This document shows, piece after piece, positions 35,712 to 45,169 of a stretch of 64,000 bases of DNA; position 1 is the stretch's first letter; each line of letters opens with the position of its first letter. The notes under the pieces were generated by a model. It made no database searches and was not told where the DNA came from. It saw only the letters and a program-made list of their open reading frames with translations. Source of the stretch: JAUZOB01 sp963692465 (GTDB taxonomy: Bacteria > Bacteroidota > Bacteroidia > Bacteroidales > Prolixibacteraceae); contig OY829943.1 of assembly GCA_963692465.1 (NCBI GenBank), forward strand, positions 620,001 through 684,000, read 5' to 3'. The position numbers were made by a program, and so were the translations under genes.

Positions 35712-37412
35712 ATGAATCAACATACAATCAAACACAGTCCAGCTTTACATTGGAATGTTATAATACAGACGAAAAGCAGATTTTTATCCTATTTCGTATT
35801 GTTATCAATACTGTTGTTTACTTCTTACAGTTGCAAAAAAACGTCTTCACTCGAGGATAATACATCAAGTGATATAACTACGATTAACCTGAATCCTACT
35901 ACCGTTTATCAGGAAATGGATGGATTTGGCGCATCAGATGCATGGAGTTGTCAGATGGTTGGTAAAAATTGGCCCTCAGCAAAAAAAGAAGAAATAGCGG
36001 ATTTATTATTTAGTCAGGATTATGATCAAAATGGTGATCCAAAAGGAATTGGCCTTTCTATCTGGCGATTTAACATCGGGGCAGGAAGCATGGAACAAGG
36101 CAATAGCAGTTCTATAACCGACCCGTGGAAAAGAGCGGAATGCTTTCTTTCTGCAGACGGAACTTATGACTGGAACAAACAAGCAGGGCAACAATGGTTT
36201 CTAAATGCTGCAAAAAAAAGAGGAGTAGAAAAGATCTTGATGTTTTCCTACAGTCCCCCGGTGTATTATACACAAAATCAAAAGGCATATAGCGCAGGTG
36301 GATGGCACATGAACATTCAAACAGGATACATGGACTATTTCGCTGATTTTCTGACATCAGTCGTCCAGCATTTCAATGACGAAGGGACTAAAATCGACTA
36401 CCTTTCACCCGTAAATGAGCCACAATGGAGCTGGTCAGCAGGCTCTAACGGTCAAGCTTCGGAAGAAGGAACTCCTGCTTCAAATGCAGAAGTAGCTGAT
36501 CTTACCAAACGGCTTTCCAATAAACTCTCAAGTAAAGGTCTTCAGACAAAAGTTACCTTAGCTGAAGCTGGGACTGTTGCTTACCTGTATCAAAATACAG
36601 ATGCCGACAGAGGAAATCAGATAGAAGATTTTTTTAACTCTTCGTCAAATGACTATGTCGGAAATCTTAGTAACGTGGCAAATCTAATTAGTAGTCACTC
36701 CTATTACACCGTGTGGCCTATATCGGACATGATCTCTTCCCGCGAAGCGGTATTTAATAAAATATCATCCGTCAATGCATCCCTGAAATATTGGGAATCT
36801 GAATATTGCATTCTCGAAGCTGCCAATACCGATATGGCAGATGGATGGAACCGGGATCTGAATATGGATATGGCCCTCTATGTCGGTCGGCTTATCCATT
36901 ATGCATTGGTAAAAGGAAATGCATCCTCATGGCAATGGTGGACCGCTCTTTCAAGATATACTTATAAAGACGGATTGATTTACCTGGATGACGGGAGCAG
37001 TGAGGGCATTAATGGTGTAACAAATGCATCGAACGAAGATTATTGCAAAAATGATGGATATATCCGTCAATCAAAACTTTTATGGGGCTTAGGAAATTAT
37101 TCCCTTTTTGTCCGACCTGGAATGAAACGAATATATACCGGTTCGCCTGACATTTTGCCAAATCAAAGTCACGGGATACTGGCATCTTCTTTCATTGACG
37201 AAAGCACGAAGAAACTGGTTGTAGTTCTTATCAATTATAGTTCAACAGCCAAAACAGTTTCCATTAACCTAAAAAACGGAACACTTAATGGTGATTTTTC
37301 GACTTATGTCACATCAGAAAGCACAAATTTAAAGAAAACAAAAAATGTAAGTGCCCAAAATATACCCATACAGGCCAATAGTCTTACAACGTTGGTCGGT
37401 TATTATAAATAA
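35712..37412 (+). CDS. Glycoside hydrolase family 30, lipoprotein
   Basis: A 566-residue GH30 enzyme with a long N-terminus (about 22 polar residues), a hydrophobic segment and lipobox TSYSC (C41). This suggests a surface-exposed lipoprotein that cuts polymer before import. The (beta/alpha)8 barrel begins at MDGFGASDAW. The acid/base is E236 (SPVNEPQW) and the nucleophile E364 (YWESEYCILE). A beta side domain follows (about 460-566). Known GH30 activities include beta-1,6-galactanase, beta-1,6-glucanase and xylanase; the neighbouring GH35 favours galactan, which is inference. ATG 35712 is chosen over a TTG at 35670. Paralogous to the next gene. Confidence 0.88.
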   Translation: MNQHTIKHSPALHWNVIIQTKSRFLSYFVLLSILLFTSYSCKKTSSLEDNTSSDITTINLNPTTVYQEMDGFGASDAWSCQMVGKNWPSAKKEEIADLLFSQDYDQNGDPKGIGLSIWRFNIGAGSMEQGNSSSITDPWKRAECFLSADGTYDWNKQAGQQWFLNAAKKRGVEKILMFSYSPPVYYTQNQKAYSAGGWHMNIQTGYMDYFADFLTSVVQHFNDEGTKIDYLSPVNEPQWSWSAGSNGQASEEGTPASNAEVADLTKRLSNKLSSKGLQTKVTLAEAGTVAYLYQNTDADRGNQIEDFFNSSSNDYVGNLSNVANLISSHSYYTVWPISDMISSREAVFNKISSVNASLKYWESEYCILEAANTDMADGWNRDLNMDMALYVGRLIHYALVKGNASSWQWWTALSRYTYKDGLIYLDDGSSEGINGVTNASNEDYCKNDGYIRQSKLLWGLGNYSLFVRPGMKRIYTGSPDILPNQSHGILASSFIDESTKKLVVVLINYSSTAKTVSINLKNGTLNGDFSTYVTSESTNLKKTKNVSAQNIPIQANSLTTLVGYYK

Positions 37413-37530
37413 CTTCTCCACCCTATTAATAGAATAATCAGATGTATAAGAAGTTAAAGACATGTCATAAAGAACAACCAACATTCCAAGGAAGTGGCTT
37501 TTTACCACCTTATTCAAAATATTCAAGCAT

Positions 37531-39111
37531 ATGAATTTCAAGAAATATTATCTTGCTGTAATCTGTTTATGTACCTTCTATCCCATTGCTGTTCAAGCAC
37601 AAATTAAACTAACAATTGATAAAAATGCGCAACAACAAACAATTCACAGCTTCGGGGCTTCCGATGCATGGCGCACTCAATTCGTTGGTAAAAATTGGCC
37701 AATAGAAAAGCGTAATGCTATTGCAGACCTTCTCTTTAGTAAAGATTTGGATAAACAAGGGAATCCTAAAGGCATCGGGTTGTCATTATGGCGATTCAAC
37801 ATCGGTTCGGGAAGTACAGAACAAGGAGCCAACAGTGGAATTGTTCACGAGTGGCGAAGAGCAGAATGTTTCTTGGGAAAAGACGGACAATACGACTGGA
37901 ACAAACAAGAAGGACAACGTTGGTTTCTGGATGCAGCCCGTAAACGGGGAGTTGAAAAGACATTGGGTTTTTCTATTTCAGCTCCGTATTTTCTGTCAGA
38001 GAACGGACTGGCAAAAGCGTCCGGAGGAATTCATCTGAATCTCCAACCGGATAAATATACCAAGTATGCAAGGTTCCTGGTTGAGGTTTGTAATCATTTG
38101 AAATTTGATTACCTAAGTCCGATCAATGAACCCCAATGGGACTGGACAGGAAACTCACAGGAAGGGACACCTGCGACAAATCAGGAATGCTCTATTCTTA
38201 TTCATCATATTGACCGGGAACTAAAAAGACTCAACTCAAATTGCAAAATTGCATTTGGCGAGGCCGGTGCAATTCAATACCTGTTTAAACAAAATACAGA
38301 TAAACCCAGTCGCGACAATCAGATTGAAGAATTGTTCGCCGATAAAGGCCTTTTCAGCATAAGTAAGCTTCCTTCCGTTAATAAATGCATAACAGCCCAC
38401 TCCTACTGGTCCGTTTGGGGTTTGGATGACCTTATTGCACAAAGAAAAGCGCTACATGAAAAAATACGACAATCAGCCCCTGATTTCGACTACTGGCAAT
38501 CAGAATATTGCGTTATGGAAAAAAATGATGATATAGAAGGAGGAGCTAATCGGGACTTATCAATTAACACAGCTCTTTATGTCGCCCGGATTATTCACTA
38601 TGATCTTACACTTGCCAATGCTTCTTCATGGCAATGGTGGACAGCCATCTCCGAGGCTAACTATAAAGACGGACTAATATTCATTGACGATAACAAGTGC
38701 GAGGGAAGCATCTCTCCCACTGATGAGATTATGACCTTCTGCAAAACAGATGGAAGTTACCGACCTTCTAAATTGCTATGGGCATTAGGAAACTATAGCA
38801 GGTTCGTTCGTCCTGGCATGAAACGTATTGAAGTCTCTCGCAATGATAACATTTCAGAAGTTAATATGGGAAAAGGACTCATGGTTTCTGCCTATTTAGA
38901 TACAATCAAAGAAAAGCTCGTCATAGTAGCAATTAACTATTCAAAAGAAGCGCAATCTGTTATTATTAATCCGCTGAACTTCTCTTCAAAAACAAAAAAA
39001 AGATACAACATATACGAGACATCACAAACAGACAATTTATCCTATAAAGGCAAAGCAAAAGGAGAGTATAAAATTCCGGCACGCAGTATTATAACATTTG
39101 TTGAAGAATAA
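37531..39111 (+). CDS. Glycoside hydrolase family 30, secreted paralogue
   Basis: A 526-residue GH30 enzyme, clearly homologous to the preceding gene along its length (SFGASDAWRTQFVGKNWP; SLWRFNIGSGSTEQG). It carries an ordinary cleavable signal peptide (ending AVQA|Q) instead of a lipobox, implying a periplasmic location. Acid/base is E200 (SPINEPQWDW) and nucleophile E325 (YWQSEYCVME). The difference in sorting between the two copies suggests division of labour: surface endo-cleavage by the first, periplasmic trimming by this one. The gap to the next gene is 28 bp. Confidence 0.9.
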   Translation: MNFKKYYLAVICLCTFYPIAVQAQIKLTIDKNAQQQTIHSFGASDAWRTQFVGKNWPIEKRNAIADLLFSKDLDKQGNPKGIGLSLWRFNIGSGSTEQGANSGIVHEWRRAECFLGKDGQYDWNKQEGQRWFLDAARKRGVEKTLGFSISAPYFLSENGLAKASGGIHLNLQPDKYTKYARFLVEVCNHLKFDYLSPINEPQWDWTGNSQEGTPATNQECSILIHHIDRELKRLNSNCKIAFGEAGAIQYLFKQNTDKPSRDNQIEELFADKGLFSISKLPSVNKCITAHSYWSVWGLDDLIAQRKALHEKIRQSAPDFDYWQSEYCVMEKNDDIEGGANRDLSINTALYVARIIHYDLTLANASSWQWWTAISEANYKDGLIFIDDNKCEGSISPTDEIMTFCKTDGSYRPSKLLWALGNYSRFVRPGMKRIEVSRNDNISEVNMGKGLMVSAYLDTIKEKLVIVAINYSKEAQSVIINPLNFSSKTKKRYNIYETSQTDNLSYKGKAKGEYKIPARSIITFVEE

Positions 39112-39139
39112 TTTCCACCCAAACTCAATAAAATAAGGT

Positions 39140-40969
39140 ATGAAAAAATATGTTCCGTTTCTTTTTTGTCTACTTTTTCTGAGCAGCTTTCTATTTGCAC
39201 AATCACCAAAACACACCTTTGCGTTAGGTGACACTGCCTTTCTTCTCGATGGAAAACCATTTCAGATGATTTCAGGCGAAATTCACTATCCTCGCGTGCC
39301 ACGCGAAGCTTGGCGTAGTCGCATGAAAATGGCCAAAGCAATGGGTTTAAATACGATTGGGACCTATGTATTCTGGAACGTGCACGAACCTCAAAAAGGA
39401 CATTATGAATTTACAGGGAACAACGATGTTGCTGAATTTGTTCGTATTGCCAAAGAAGAGGGCCTTTGGGTCATATTGCGTCCCAGTCCTTATGTCTGTG
39501 CCGAATGGGAATTCGGAGGATACCCGTATTGGCTACAGAATATTCCGGGGCTGGTTGTTCGAAGTAAAGATCAACAATATCTTGATGCATACAGAAATTA
39601 TATTCGGGCAGTGGGAAAACAATTGGCTCCTTACCAGGTCAATCACGGAGGAAATATTCTCATGGTACAGGTCGAAAATGAATACGGCTCCTATTCTAAT
39701 GATAAAGAATACATGAGTATTAACCGAAAGATATTCCAGGAGGCTGGATTTGACGGACTGCTATATACCTGTGACCCGGCAAAAGATGTGCGCGATGGTC
39801 ATCTGCCCGGTTTGTTACCAGCCATTAATGGATTGTCTAAGCCTGAAGAAATAAAAAGACTCGTTCGTGAAAATCATGAAGGTAAAGGACCTTTCTATAT
39901 TGCAGAATGGTACCCGGCATGGTTTGACTGGTGGGGAACTGCTCATCATACCGTTCCTGCCTCCCAATACGCAACCCAGCTTGACAGTATCTTATCGGCG
40001 GGAATCTCTATCAACATGTATATGTTTCATGGTGGAACGACCCGTGGATTTATGAATGGAGCAAACTACAAACCGGATACTCCTTACGAGCCACAGATCA
40101 GTAGTTATGATTATGACGCTCCTCTTGACGAAGCTGGTAATGCCACTGAAAAATTCATGCGTTTTCGGGAAGTCATTCAAAAACATCTTCATCAGGGACA
40201 GGTGCTACCCAACGTACCACAACCTCGAAAAGCGATTGTCACTCCACCAGTAGATTTCACTTCGGCACAAAGTTTATTTGATATTCTACCTGCACCAGTA
40301 AAAAATGAGCAACCTCTTACCTTTGAGGCCCTTAATCAGGATTATGGCTTCGTCCTTTACCGTTCTGTTATTAACGGAGGTGAGAAAGGAATCCTCAAAA
40401 TAAATCAATTACGGGATTATGGAATTCTATTTATTAACGGGAAAAGAATCGGAACGCTTGACCGACGCCATAACCAGGACAGTTTGCAAATAACTCTTCC
40501 CAAAGGCAAGGTAAGACTTGATATCTTAGTTGAAAATCTTGGTCGTATCAATTTTGGTCCTTTCTTGCTTGATAATAATAAAGGCATAACCCAAAATGTA
40601 ACATTCAAAGGAAAGGAACTAAAGGGTTGGCAGATGTTTAGTCTTCCTTTCAATGATATAGCTCGTTTTACGCCCAAATGTCTGCACATTGTTGTTGACC
40701 AACCGGTTATCCGCAAAGGAAGTTTTAATCTCCAGGAGACAGGAGATACTTACCTCAATTTGCAGGATTGGGGAAAAGGTTGCATTTGGGTAAATGGACA
40801 TAACCTCGGCCGTTACTGGTCTATCGGTCCACAACAGACCATTTATGTCCCTGCGGAATGGCTCAAAAAAGGAAAGAATGAGGTAATTGTATTTGAACTC
40901 AATAAACCCAGACAGATCATATTGAAGGGCCTTTCAAAACCTATTCTCGGCAAACTGGCAACAGAATAA
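39140..40969 (+). CDS. Glycoside hydrolase family 35 beta-galactosidase
   Basis: A 609-residue exported beta-galactosidase (signal peptide ending SFLFAQ). The GH35 barrel starts at MISGEIHYPRVPREAWRSR, with family signatures GLNTIGTYVFWNVHEP and PYVCAEWEFGGYPYWL. Acid/base is E181 (VQVENEYGSY) and nucleophile E256 (IAEWYPAWFDWWG). C-terminal jelly-roll domains include KGCIWVNGHNLGRYW. It removes terminal beta-galactose from oligosaccharides produced by the GH30 enzymes. Last gene of the PUL operon before a bidirectional terminator. Confidence 0.94.
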   Translation: MKKYVPFLFCLLFLSSFLFAQSPKHTFALGDTAFLLDGKPFQMISGEIHYPRVPREAWRSRMKMAKAMGLNTIGTYVFWNVHEPQKGHYEFTGNNDVAEFVRIAKEEGLWVILRPSPYVCAEWEFGGYPYWLQNIPGLVVRSKDQQYLDAYRNYIRAVGKQLAPYQVNHGGNILMVQVENEYGSYSNDKEYMSINRKIFQEAGFDGLLYTCDPAKDVRDGHLPGLLPAINGLSKPEEIKRLVRENHEGKGPFYIAEWYPAWFDWWGTAHHTVPASQYATQLDSILSAGISINMYMFHGGTTRGFMNGANYKPDTPYEPQISSYDYDAPLDEAGNATEKFMRFREVIQKHLHQGQVLPNVPQPRKAIVTPPVDFTSAQSLFDILPAPVKNEQPLTFEALNQDYGFVLYRSVINGGEKGILKINQLRDYGILFINGKRIGTLDRRHNQDSLQITLPKGKVRLDILVENLGRINFGPFLLDNNKGITQNVTFKGKELKGWQMFSLPFNDIARFTPKCLHIVVDQPVIRKGSFNLQETGDTYLNLQDWGKGCIWVNGHNLGRYWSIGPQQTIYVPAEWLKKGKNEVIVFELNKPRQIILKGLSKPILGKLATE

Positions 40970-41064
40970 ACGTGATAGAAGCTGCAAGCAAGCCAATACT
41001 TATTGTAGAAGTTAAAAGTTGAATGGCTGCCGTGGGTTTATAATAATTTCAGATAGGCAAAACA

Positions 41065-41094
41065 AAAGGGTTAGACGTCAACGTCTAACCCTTT
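41065..41094. terminator. Bidirectional terminator between GH35 and tRNA-Pro
   Basis: AAAGGGTTAGACGT (41065-41078) pairs with ACGTCTAACCCTTT (41081-41094); T runs lie on both sides in the appropriate strand. It serves convergent units. Confidence 0.85.
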
Positions 41095-41107
41095 GTTTTT
41101 TAAGCAG

Positions 41108-41181
41108 TCGGGGTGACTGGACTTGGACCAGCGACCTCACGCCCCCCAGACGCGTACTCTAACCAACTGAGCTACACCCCG
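41108..41181 (-). tRNA. tRNA-Pro (anticodon GGG)
   Basis: A 74-nt cloverleaf on the minus strand. Acceptor CGGGGTG/CACCCCG is fully paired, D stem is GCTC/GAGT, and anticodon stem CGCGT/GCGTG carries loop CTGGGGG (anticodon GGG, G37 as usual for Pro). Discriminator is A and CCA is not encoded. The T loop reads TCCAAGT: position 55 is C where T (pseudouridine 55) is nearly universal. Confidence 0.95.
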
Positions 41182-41194
41182 CTTTTCGAGGGCA

Positions 41195-41226
41195 CAAAAC
41201 TAAACAAGAACCGCTTTTAATCCAAG
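41195..41226 (-). promoter_or_regulatory. Promoter of tRNA-Pro
   Basis: The minus strand reads CTTG (41226-41223), a 20-bp spacer and TAGTTTTG (41202-41195, TAnnTTTG), 13 bp before the tRNA. Confidence 0.6.
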
Positions 41227-41351
41227 CTTTTCCTAATAAAAATCATATTTTTCCTATACATTAAACTTCTTTCGCCTGTACCTGTTATAATTACGTAGCT
41301 CGTTCTCAAATACGAGAACAACCTTGTTCTTTCAGGTCATAAACTTTTTTG

Positions 41352-41359
41352 TACTTTTG
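41352..41359 (+). promoter_or_regulatory. -7 box for trxB
   Basis: TACTTTTG (TAnnTTTG), 25 bp before the trxB ATG; the -33 region is only a partial match. Confidence 0.5.
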
Positions 41360-41384
41360 AGTTATTGAATTAATACTTTTTCAT

Positions 41385-42380
41385 ATGGAATCAAATCATT
41401 CATCCAATTCGAACAAAATAAAAGAGACACAGTCTAATAACAACGAGCATGTCAGATGCCTCATTATAGGATCAGGCCCTGCCGGCTACACCGCAGCCAT
41501 TTACGCAGCTCGTGCCAATCTGCAACCAGTTCTTTATGAAGGGTTGCAGCCTGGCGGACAATTAACAACAACAACTGAAGTAGAAAATTTCCCCGGCTAC
41601 CCGGATGGGGTTACCGGTCCGGTTTTAATGGAAGATCTTCGTAAACAAGCGATCCGTTTCGGAGCAGATATTCGTTCAGGAATAGCAACAGCTGTCGATT
41701 TCTCAAAAACACCGCATACCGTTACTATTGATGAGAAGACAGTTATCGAAGCTGATGCAATCATTATCTCTACCGGCGCTACTGCAAGATATCTGGGTCT
41801 GCCCGATGAACAGAAATACGCCGGATCGGGTGTTTCTGCCTGCGCTACATGTGATGGATTCTTCTATCGGGGTAAAGATGTTGCAGTTGTCGGTGGTGGC
41901 GACACTGCACTGGAAGAAGCAACTTATCTTGCCGGCCTATGCCGTAAAGTATACCTGATCGTTCGCCGCCACGAGCTTCGTGCATCAAAAGTGATGCAAG
42001 ATCGCGTGCTAAAAACAAAGAATATTGAAATCCTCTGGGAACATCAAACTTTGGGACTTTTTGGCAATGGAGTTGTCGAAGGAGCTACCTTAATTCACAA
42101 AAAAGGAACCCCGGAAGAAAAAGAAGTCAGTATTAGTATTGACGGATTCTTTCTGGCAATTGGACATACGCCCAATTCAGACATCTTTAAGCCCTATATT
42201 TCGACAGATGAAGTTGGTTATATAATTACCGCACCAGACTCCTCAAAAACGAACATTGAGGGTGTTTTCGCTGCTGGTGATATTCAAGATCCTCATTACA
42301 AACAGGCAATCACTGCTGCTGGGTCTGGATGTATAGCTGCAATTGACGCAGAACATTATCTTAGCGAAAAATTCAGGTAA
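41385..42380 (+). CDS. trxB: Thioredoxin-disulfide reductase
   Basis: A 331-residue NADPH-dependent flavoenzyme that reduces thioredoxin in the cytoplasm. FAD-binding GSGPAG is at 29-34, the redox-active CATC at 153-156, the NADPH motif GGGDTA at 170-175, and a C-terminal FAAGDIQD FAD motif is present. About 22 polar residues (rich in Asn and Ser) precede the conserved fold; E. coli TrxB lacks most of them. They could be a real extension, since no later ATG lies before the FAD motif. Monocistronic, with its own -7 box and terminator. Confidence 0.96.
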   Translation: MESNHSSNSNKIKETQSNNNEHVRCLIIGSGPAGYTAAIYAARANLQPVLYEGLQPGGQLTTTTEVENFPGYPDGVTGPVLMEDLRKQAIRFGADIRSGIATAVDFSKTPHTVTIDEKTVIEADAIIISTGATARYLGLPDEQKYAGSGVSACATCDGFFYRGKDVAVVGGGDTALEEATYLAGLCRKVYLIVRRHELRASKVMQDRVLKTKNIEILWEHQTLGLFGNGVVEGATLIHKKGTPEEKEVSISIDGFFLAIGHTPNSDIFKPYISTDEVGYIITAPDSSKTNIEGVFAAGDIQDPHYKQAITAAGSGCIAAIDAEHYLSEKFR

Positions 42381-42405
42381 GATTTTTGCTTCAAAATATT
42401 AAAAT

Positions 42406-42439
42406 AAAACCTCGTTACCTTAGATCGTAACGAGGTTTT
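42406..42439. terminator. Bidirectional terminator between trxB and beta-mannosidase
   Basis: A 13-bp stem AAAACCTCGTTAC/GTAACGAGGTTTT with an 8-nt loop and T-rich flank, between convergent genes. Confidence 0.88.
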
Positions 42440-42465
42440 GTTTTTATTACTATTCAGACTACTGA

Positions 42466-45069
42466 TTATTCACTCAACAAATGACGATATTTAATCTGAC
42501 TACTGATTTCTTCTTTAGACAAGTCCGTTGTCATCTCGATGTGATAAGTCTTTCCCGGAAGAATATCAATATAATTATCAGAGAAAAACAACTGATGCCC
42601 CGGAATATAGAACATTACACTGCACGCAAGTTTATCACTGGTAACTTCAAGCCATTTTTTACCATCTTTTTCGTTTACATTAATGGTAAGGGTCGGCTTG
42701 GTCAGATTCAGATCTTTAGGCTTTGCAAAGTATGCTTCATTCATAGCAACCACCTCATCGCCTGAACGAAGAGTCAATATTGCAACGACATCTTTCTCAT
42801 CCGAACCATTCAGAATCTTCTTTACTTCCGGATTAGCAACTTCTTTGGAAACATTGGCTGCGACACTAAATGGCAGGGACATTTTGTTCCTAAGTTTCCC
42901 ATCAAAATCAAAGACCTCAACATCAAGTATTCCTTTTACCGGTTTCAATTCGTCCGAAATAACATAGATTCCAAGTTTTCCATCTTTCTCATAAGAAGAA
43001 ACGATAACCGGTTTATAGGCTTCACGGGCAGCATAATGGAGTGCTTTCCAATTGCGATAGTAATCAATACCAGACCAACTTGCTACCGGCCAACAATCAT
43101 TCAACTGCCAGTAAAGTGTTCCCATACAATATGGTTTAGCCCGACGATGTGCTTCCATTGCAGCTTTAATCCCTCTTGCTTGCAACACCTGACTCATATA
43201 CAAGAACTGCTCAAATCCTTCCGGCACCTTATAATCCCATCCCATGTACTTTTTAATCAGCAAATTTCCCCCACTGCCTCTTTGATGTGCAGCCATTACC
43301 TCCGATTCAATGTTATAATCAGCGGGGACTGTATATTTCTTTACACTTTCGAATTCAGGGAATGACTGAAATCCATATTCACTCATAAACCGTCCGACAT
43401 GGGTCTCAAATTCCTCAAATTTATTCAGTCCATGCCAAACGCCCCAATAGTGAACATCACCGGATGTCTTCCCATCTGCATGCTGATTAATTCCAGGTCC
43501 GCCCATCGGAGAAGATGGCCAGTAATCATCTCCATCGGTATATTCCTTAATAACTTCAGGAAGTAATGAATGGAAAATCTTCTGGTAATCAGCCCAAATC
43601 TGAGCCCGTTGCTCTTTATTGTACTGTTCCTTCCATCCCCATCCTGAATTAGTATCTTCCTGCCATGCTGTATCAATCTCATTATTGCCGCACCAAAGAG
43701 CAATACATGGATGATTTCTCATTCGGACTACATTATCAATCGCTTCCTGTTTCACGCTCTCCATAAATGACTCCTCTCCCGGATACATCGAACAGGCAAA
43801 AAGAAAGTCCTGCCAGATTAGAATTCCCTTCTCATCGCATAACTTATAGAATTCATCATCTTCAAAAACGCCTCCACCCCAAACACGAAGCATATTCATG
43901 TTGGCAGCGACAACATCATCAATGGTTTTCTTATAGACTTCCTTGGTTACCCGGGGAAGAAAATTATCACTCGGAATATAATCCGCTCCTTTTGCAAAAA
44001 CAGGGACTCCATTTAACTCAAAATAGAATGATTCACCGTTACCTTTAGCATCTTTTTTTCGAATCAGATGAAGACTCCTTATTCCGGTTGTTTGTTCTCC
44101 CTGCGCAAGAACTTTACCATTTTGCTCAACGGTTACCTCAAAATTATATAAGTTTTGTTTCCCCAATCCATTAGTCCACCACAACCGCGGATTCTGAATT
44201 ATAAACGGAAGATTCACGGTCTGTTGTCCTGTAGAAAGAGTTATCTGCTGTGTTGTAACGACTCTGTTATCTGAACGATCAATCACTTTTACGGTTGCCT
44301 CTCCGGTTGTTACAGCTCTCAGATTAACCTCTGCAGTCAATTCTGCTTCTTTAGCTGTAACATGTGGCTGACGGATAAACAAATGATCAATCTTTACATT
44401 ATTCCAAAATTCGGTTTCTATAGACCGCCATATTCCAGAAGTAACAAACCGGGGTCCCCAGTCCCAGCCATAGTGGTACCCAGCCTTACGGGTAAATACA
44501 CTAACACCATTAGGCCCCAGACCTCCGTTTTCACTCTGATCATTACCTGCAGGCAACATCACTCCATGCTTTTCCTGCAAATCCAAACCTTTAACAATTG
44601 GAGAATGAAAATATATTCGCAATTCATTAGACCCTTCATGAAGATCTTTCTTAACATCAACCCGCCAGGTACGGAACATATTATCTGCAGACAAAATAAG
44701 TTGTCCGTTCAGATATACATCAGCATAAGTATCTAATCCATAAAACACCATTTCGCCACACTGGTAAGAAAATTGCTGCGGGGTTACCTTAAAAGTTGTT
44801 CGATACTCCCAATTAACTTTGTCAATCCATTGTTGTTTTTTTTCATTTGTCCGGTAGAAAGGATCTTCAATTTTCTTATTGGACAACAAGTCTGTATGAA
44901 CAGTTCCAGGAACAGTTGCCGGCAACCAATCTCCTAACCCGGCTTGTCTGAATTGCCACCCGGTATTTATACTAACATTCTCATTTTGTGCACTCATATA
45001 CAACGGATTTATTAAAACCATCAAACACATCATACAGATAGTTCCCATCAAGAGTTTCATTTTTCTCAT
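42466..45069 (-). CDS. Glycoside hydrolase family 2 beta-mannosidase
   Basis: An 867-residue exported enzyme (signal peptide ending LYMSAQ) that removes terminal beta-mannose. GH2 layout: jelly-roll (ATVPGTVHTDLL; YGLDTYADVYLNG), the GWDWGPRFVTSGIW segment diagnostic of beta-mannosidases, an Ig domain and the TIM barrel (MLRVWGGGVFEDDEFY). Acid/base is E464 (WCGNNEID) and nucleophile E564 (FMSEYGFQ). Beta domains close the C-terminus. It follows a GH5 gene on the same strand (100-bp gap), making a mannan-degrading pair. Confidence 0.93.
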   Translation of the reverse strand: MRKMKLLMGTICMMCLMVLINPLYMSAQNENVSINTGWQFRQAGLGDWLPATVPGTVHTDLLSNKKIEDPFYRTNEKKQQWIDKVNWEYRTTFKVTPQQFSYQCGEMVFYGLDTYADVYLNGQLILSADNMFRTWRVDVKKDLHEGSNELRIYFHSPIVKGLDLQEKHGVMLPAGNDQSENGGLGPNGVSVFTRKAGYHYGWDWGPRFVTSGIWRSIETEFWNNVKIDHLFIRQPHVTAKEAELTAEVNLRAVTTGEATVKVIDRSDNRVVTTQQITLSTGQQTVNLPFIIQNPRLWWTNGLGKQNLYNFEVTVEQNGKVLAQGEQTTGIRSLHLIRKKDAKGNGESFYFELNGVPVFAKGADYIPSDNFLPRVTKEVYKKTIDDVVAANMNMLRVWGGGVFEDDEFYKLCDEKGILIWQDFLFACSMYPGEESFMESVKQEAIDNVVRMRNHPCIALWCGNNEIDTAWQEDTNSGWGWKEQYNKEQRAQIWADYQKIFHSLLPEVIKEYTDGDDYWPSSPMGGPGINQHADGKTSGDVHYWGVWHGLNKFEEFETHVGRFMSEYGFQSFPEFESVKKYTVPADYNIESEVMAAHQRGSGGNLLIKKYMGWDYKVPEGFEQFLYMSQVLQARGIKAAMEAHRRAKPYCMGTLYWQLNDCWPVASWSGIDYYRNWKALHYAAREAYKPVIVSSYEKDGKLGIYVISDELKPVKGILDVEVFDFDGKLRNKMSLPFSVAANVSKEVANPEVKKILNGSDEKDVVAILTLRSGDEVVAMNEAYFAKPKDLNLTKPTLTINVNEKDGKKWLEVTSDKLACSVMFYIPGHQLFFSDNYIDILPGKTYHIEMTTDLSKEEISSQIKYRHLLSE

Positions 45070-45169
45070 AGTTATATTTTATCAGTTTCTAGAATCCACG
45101 TTCCCTACTGTCAATCAATCCCTTCTTACAAATTTAAAATTAATGTTTCACTTGCATTACTCATTGTCT

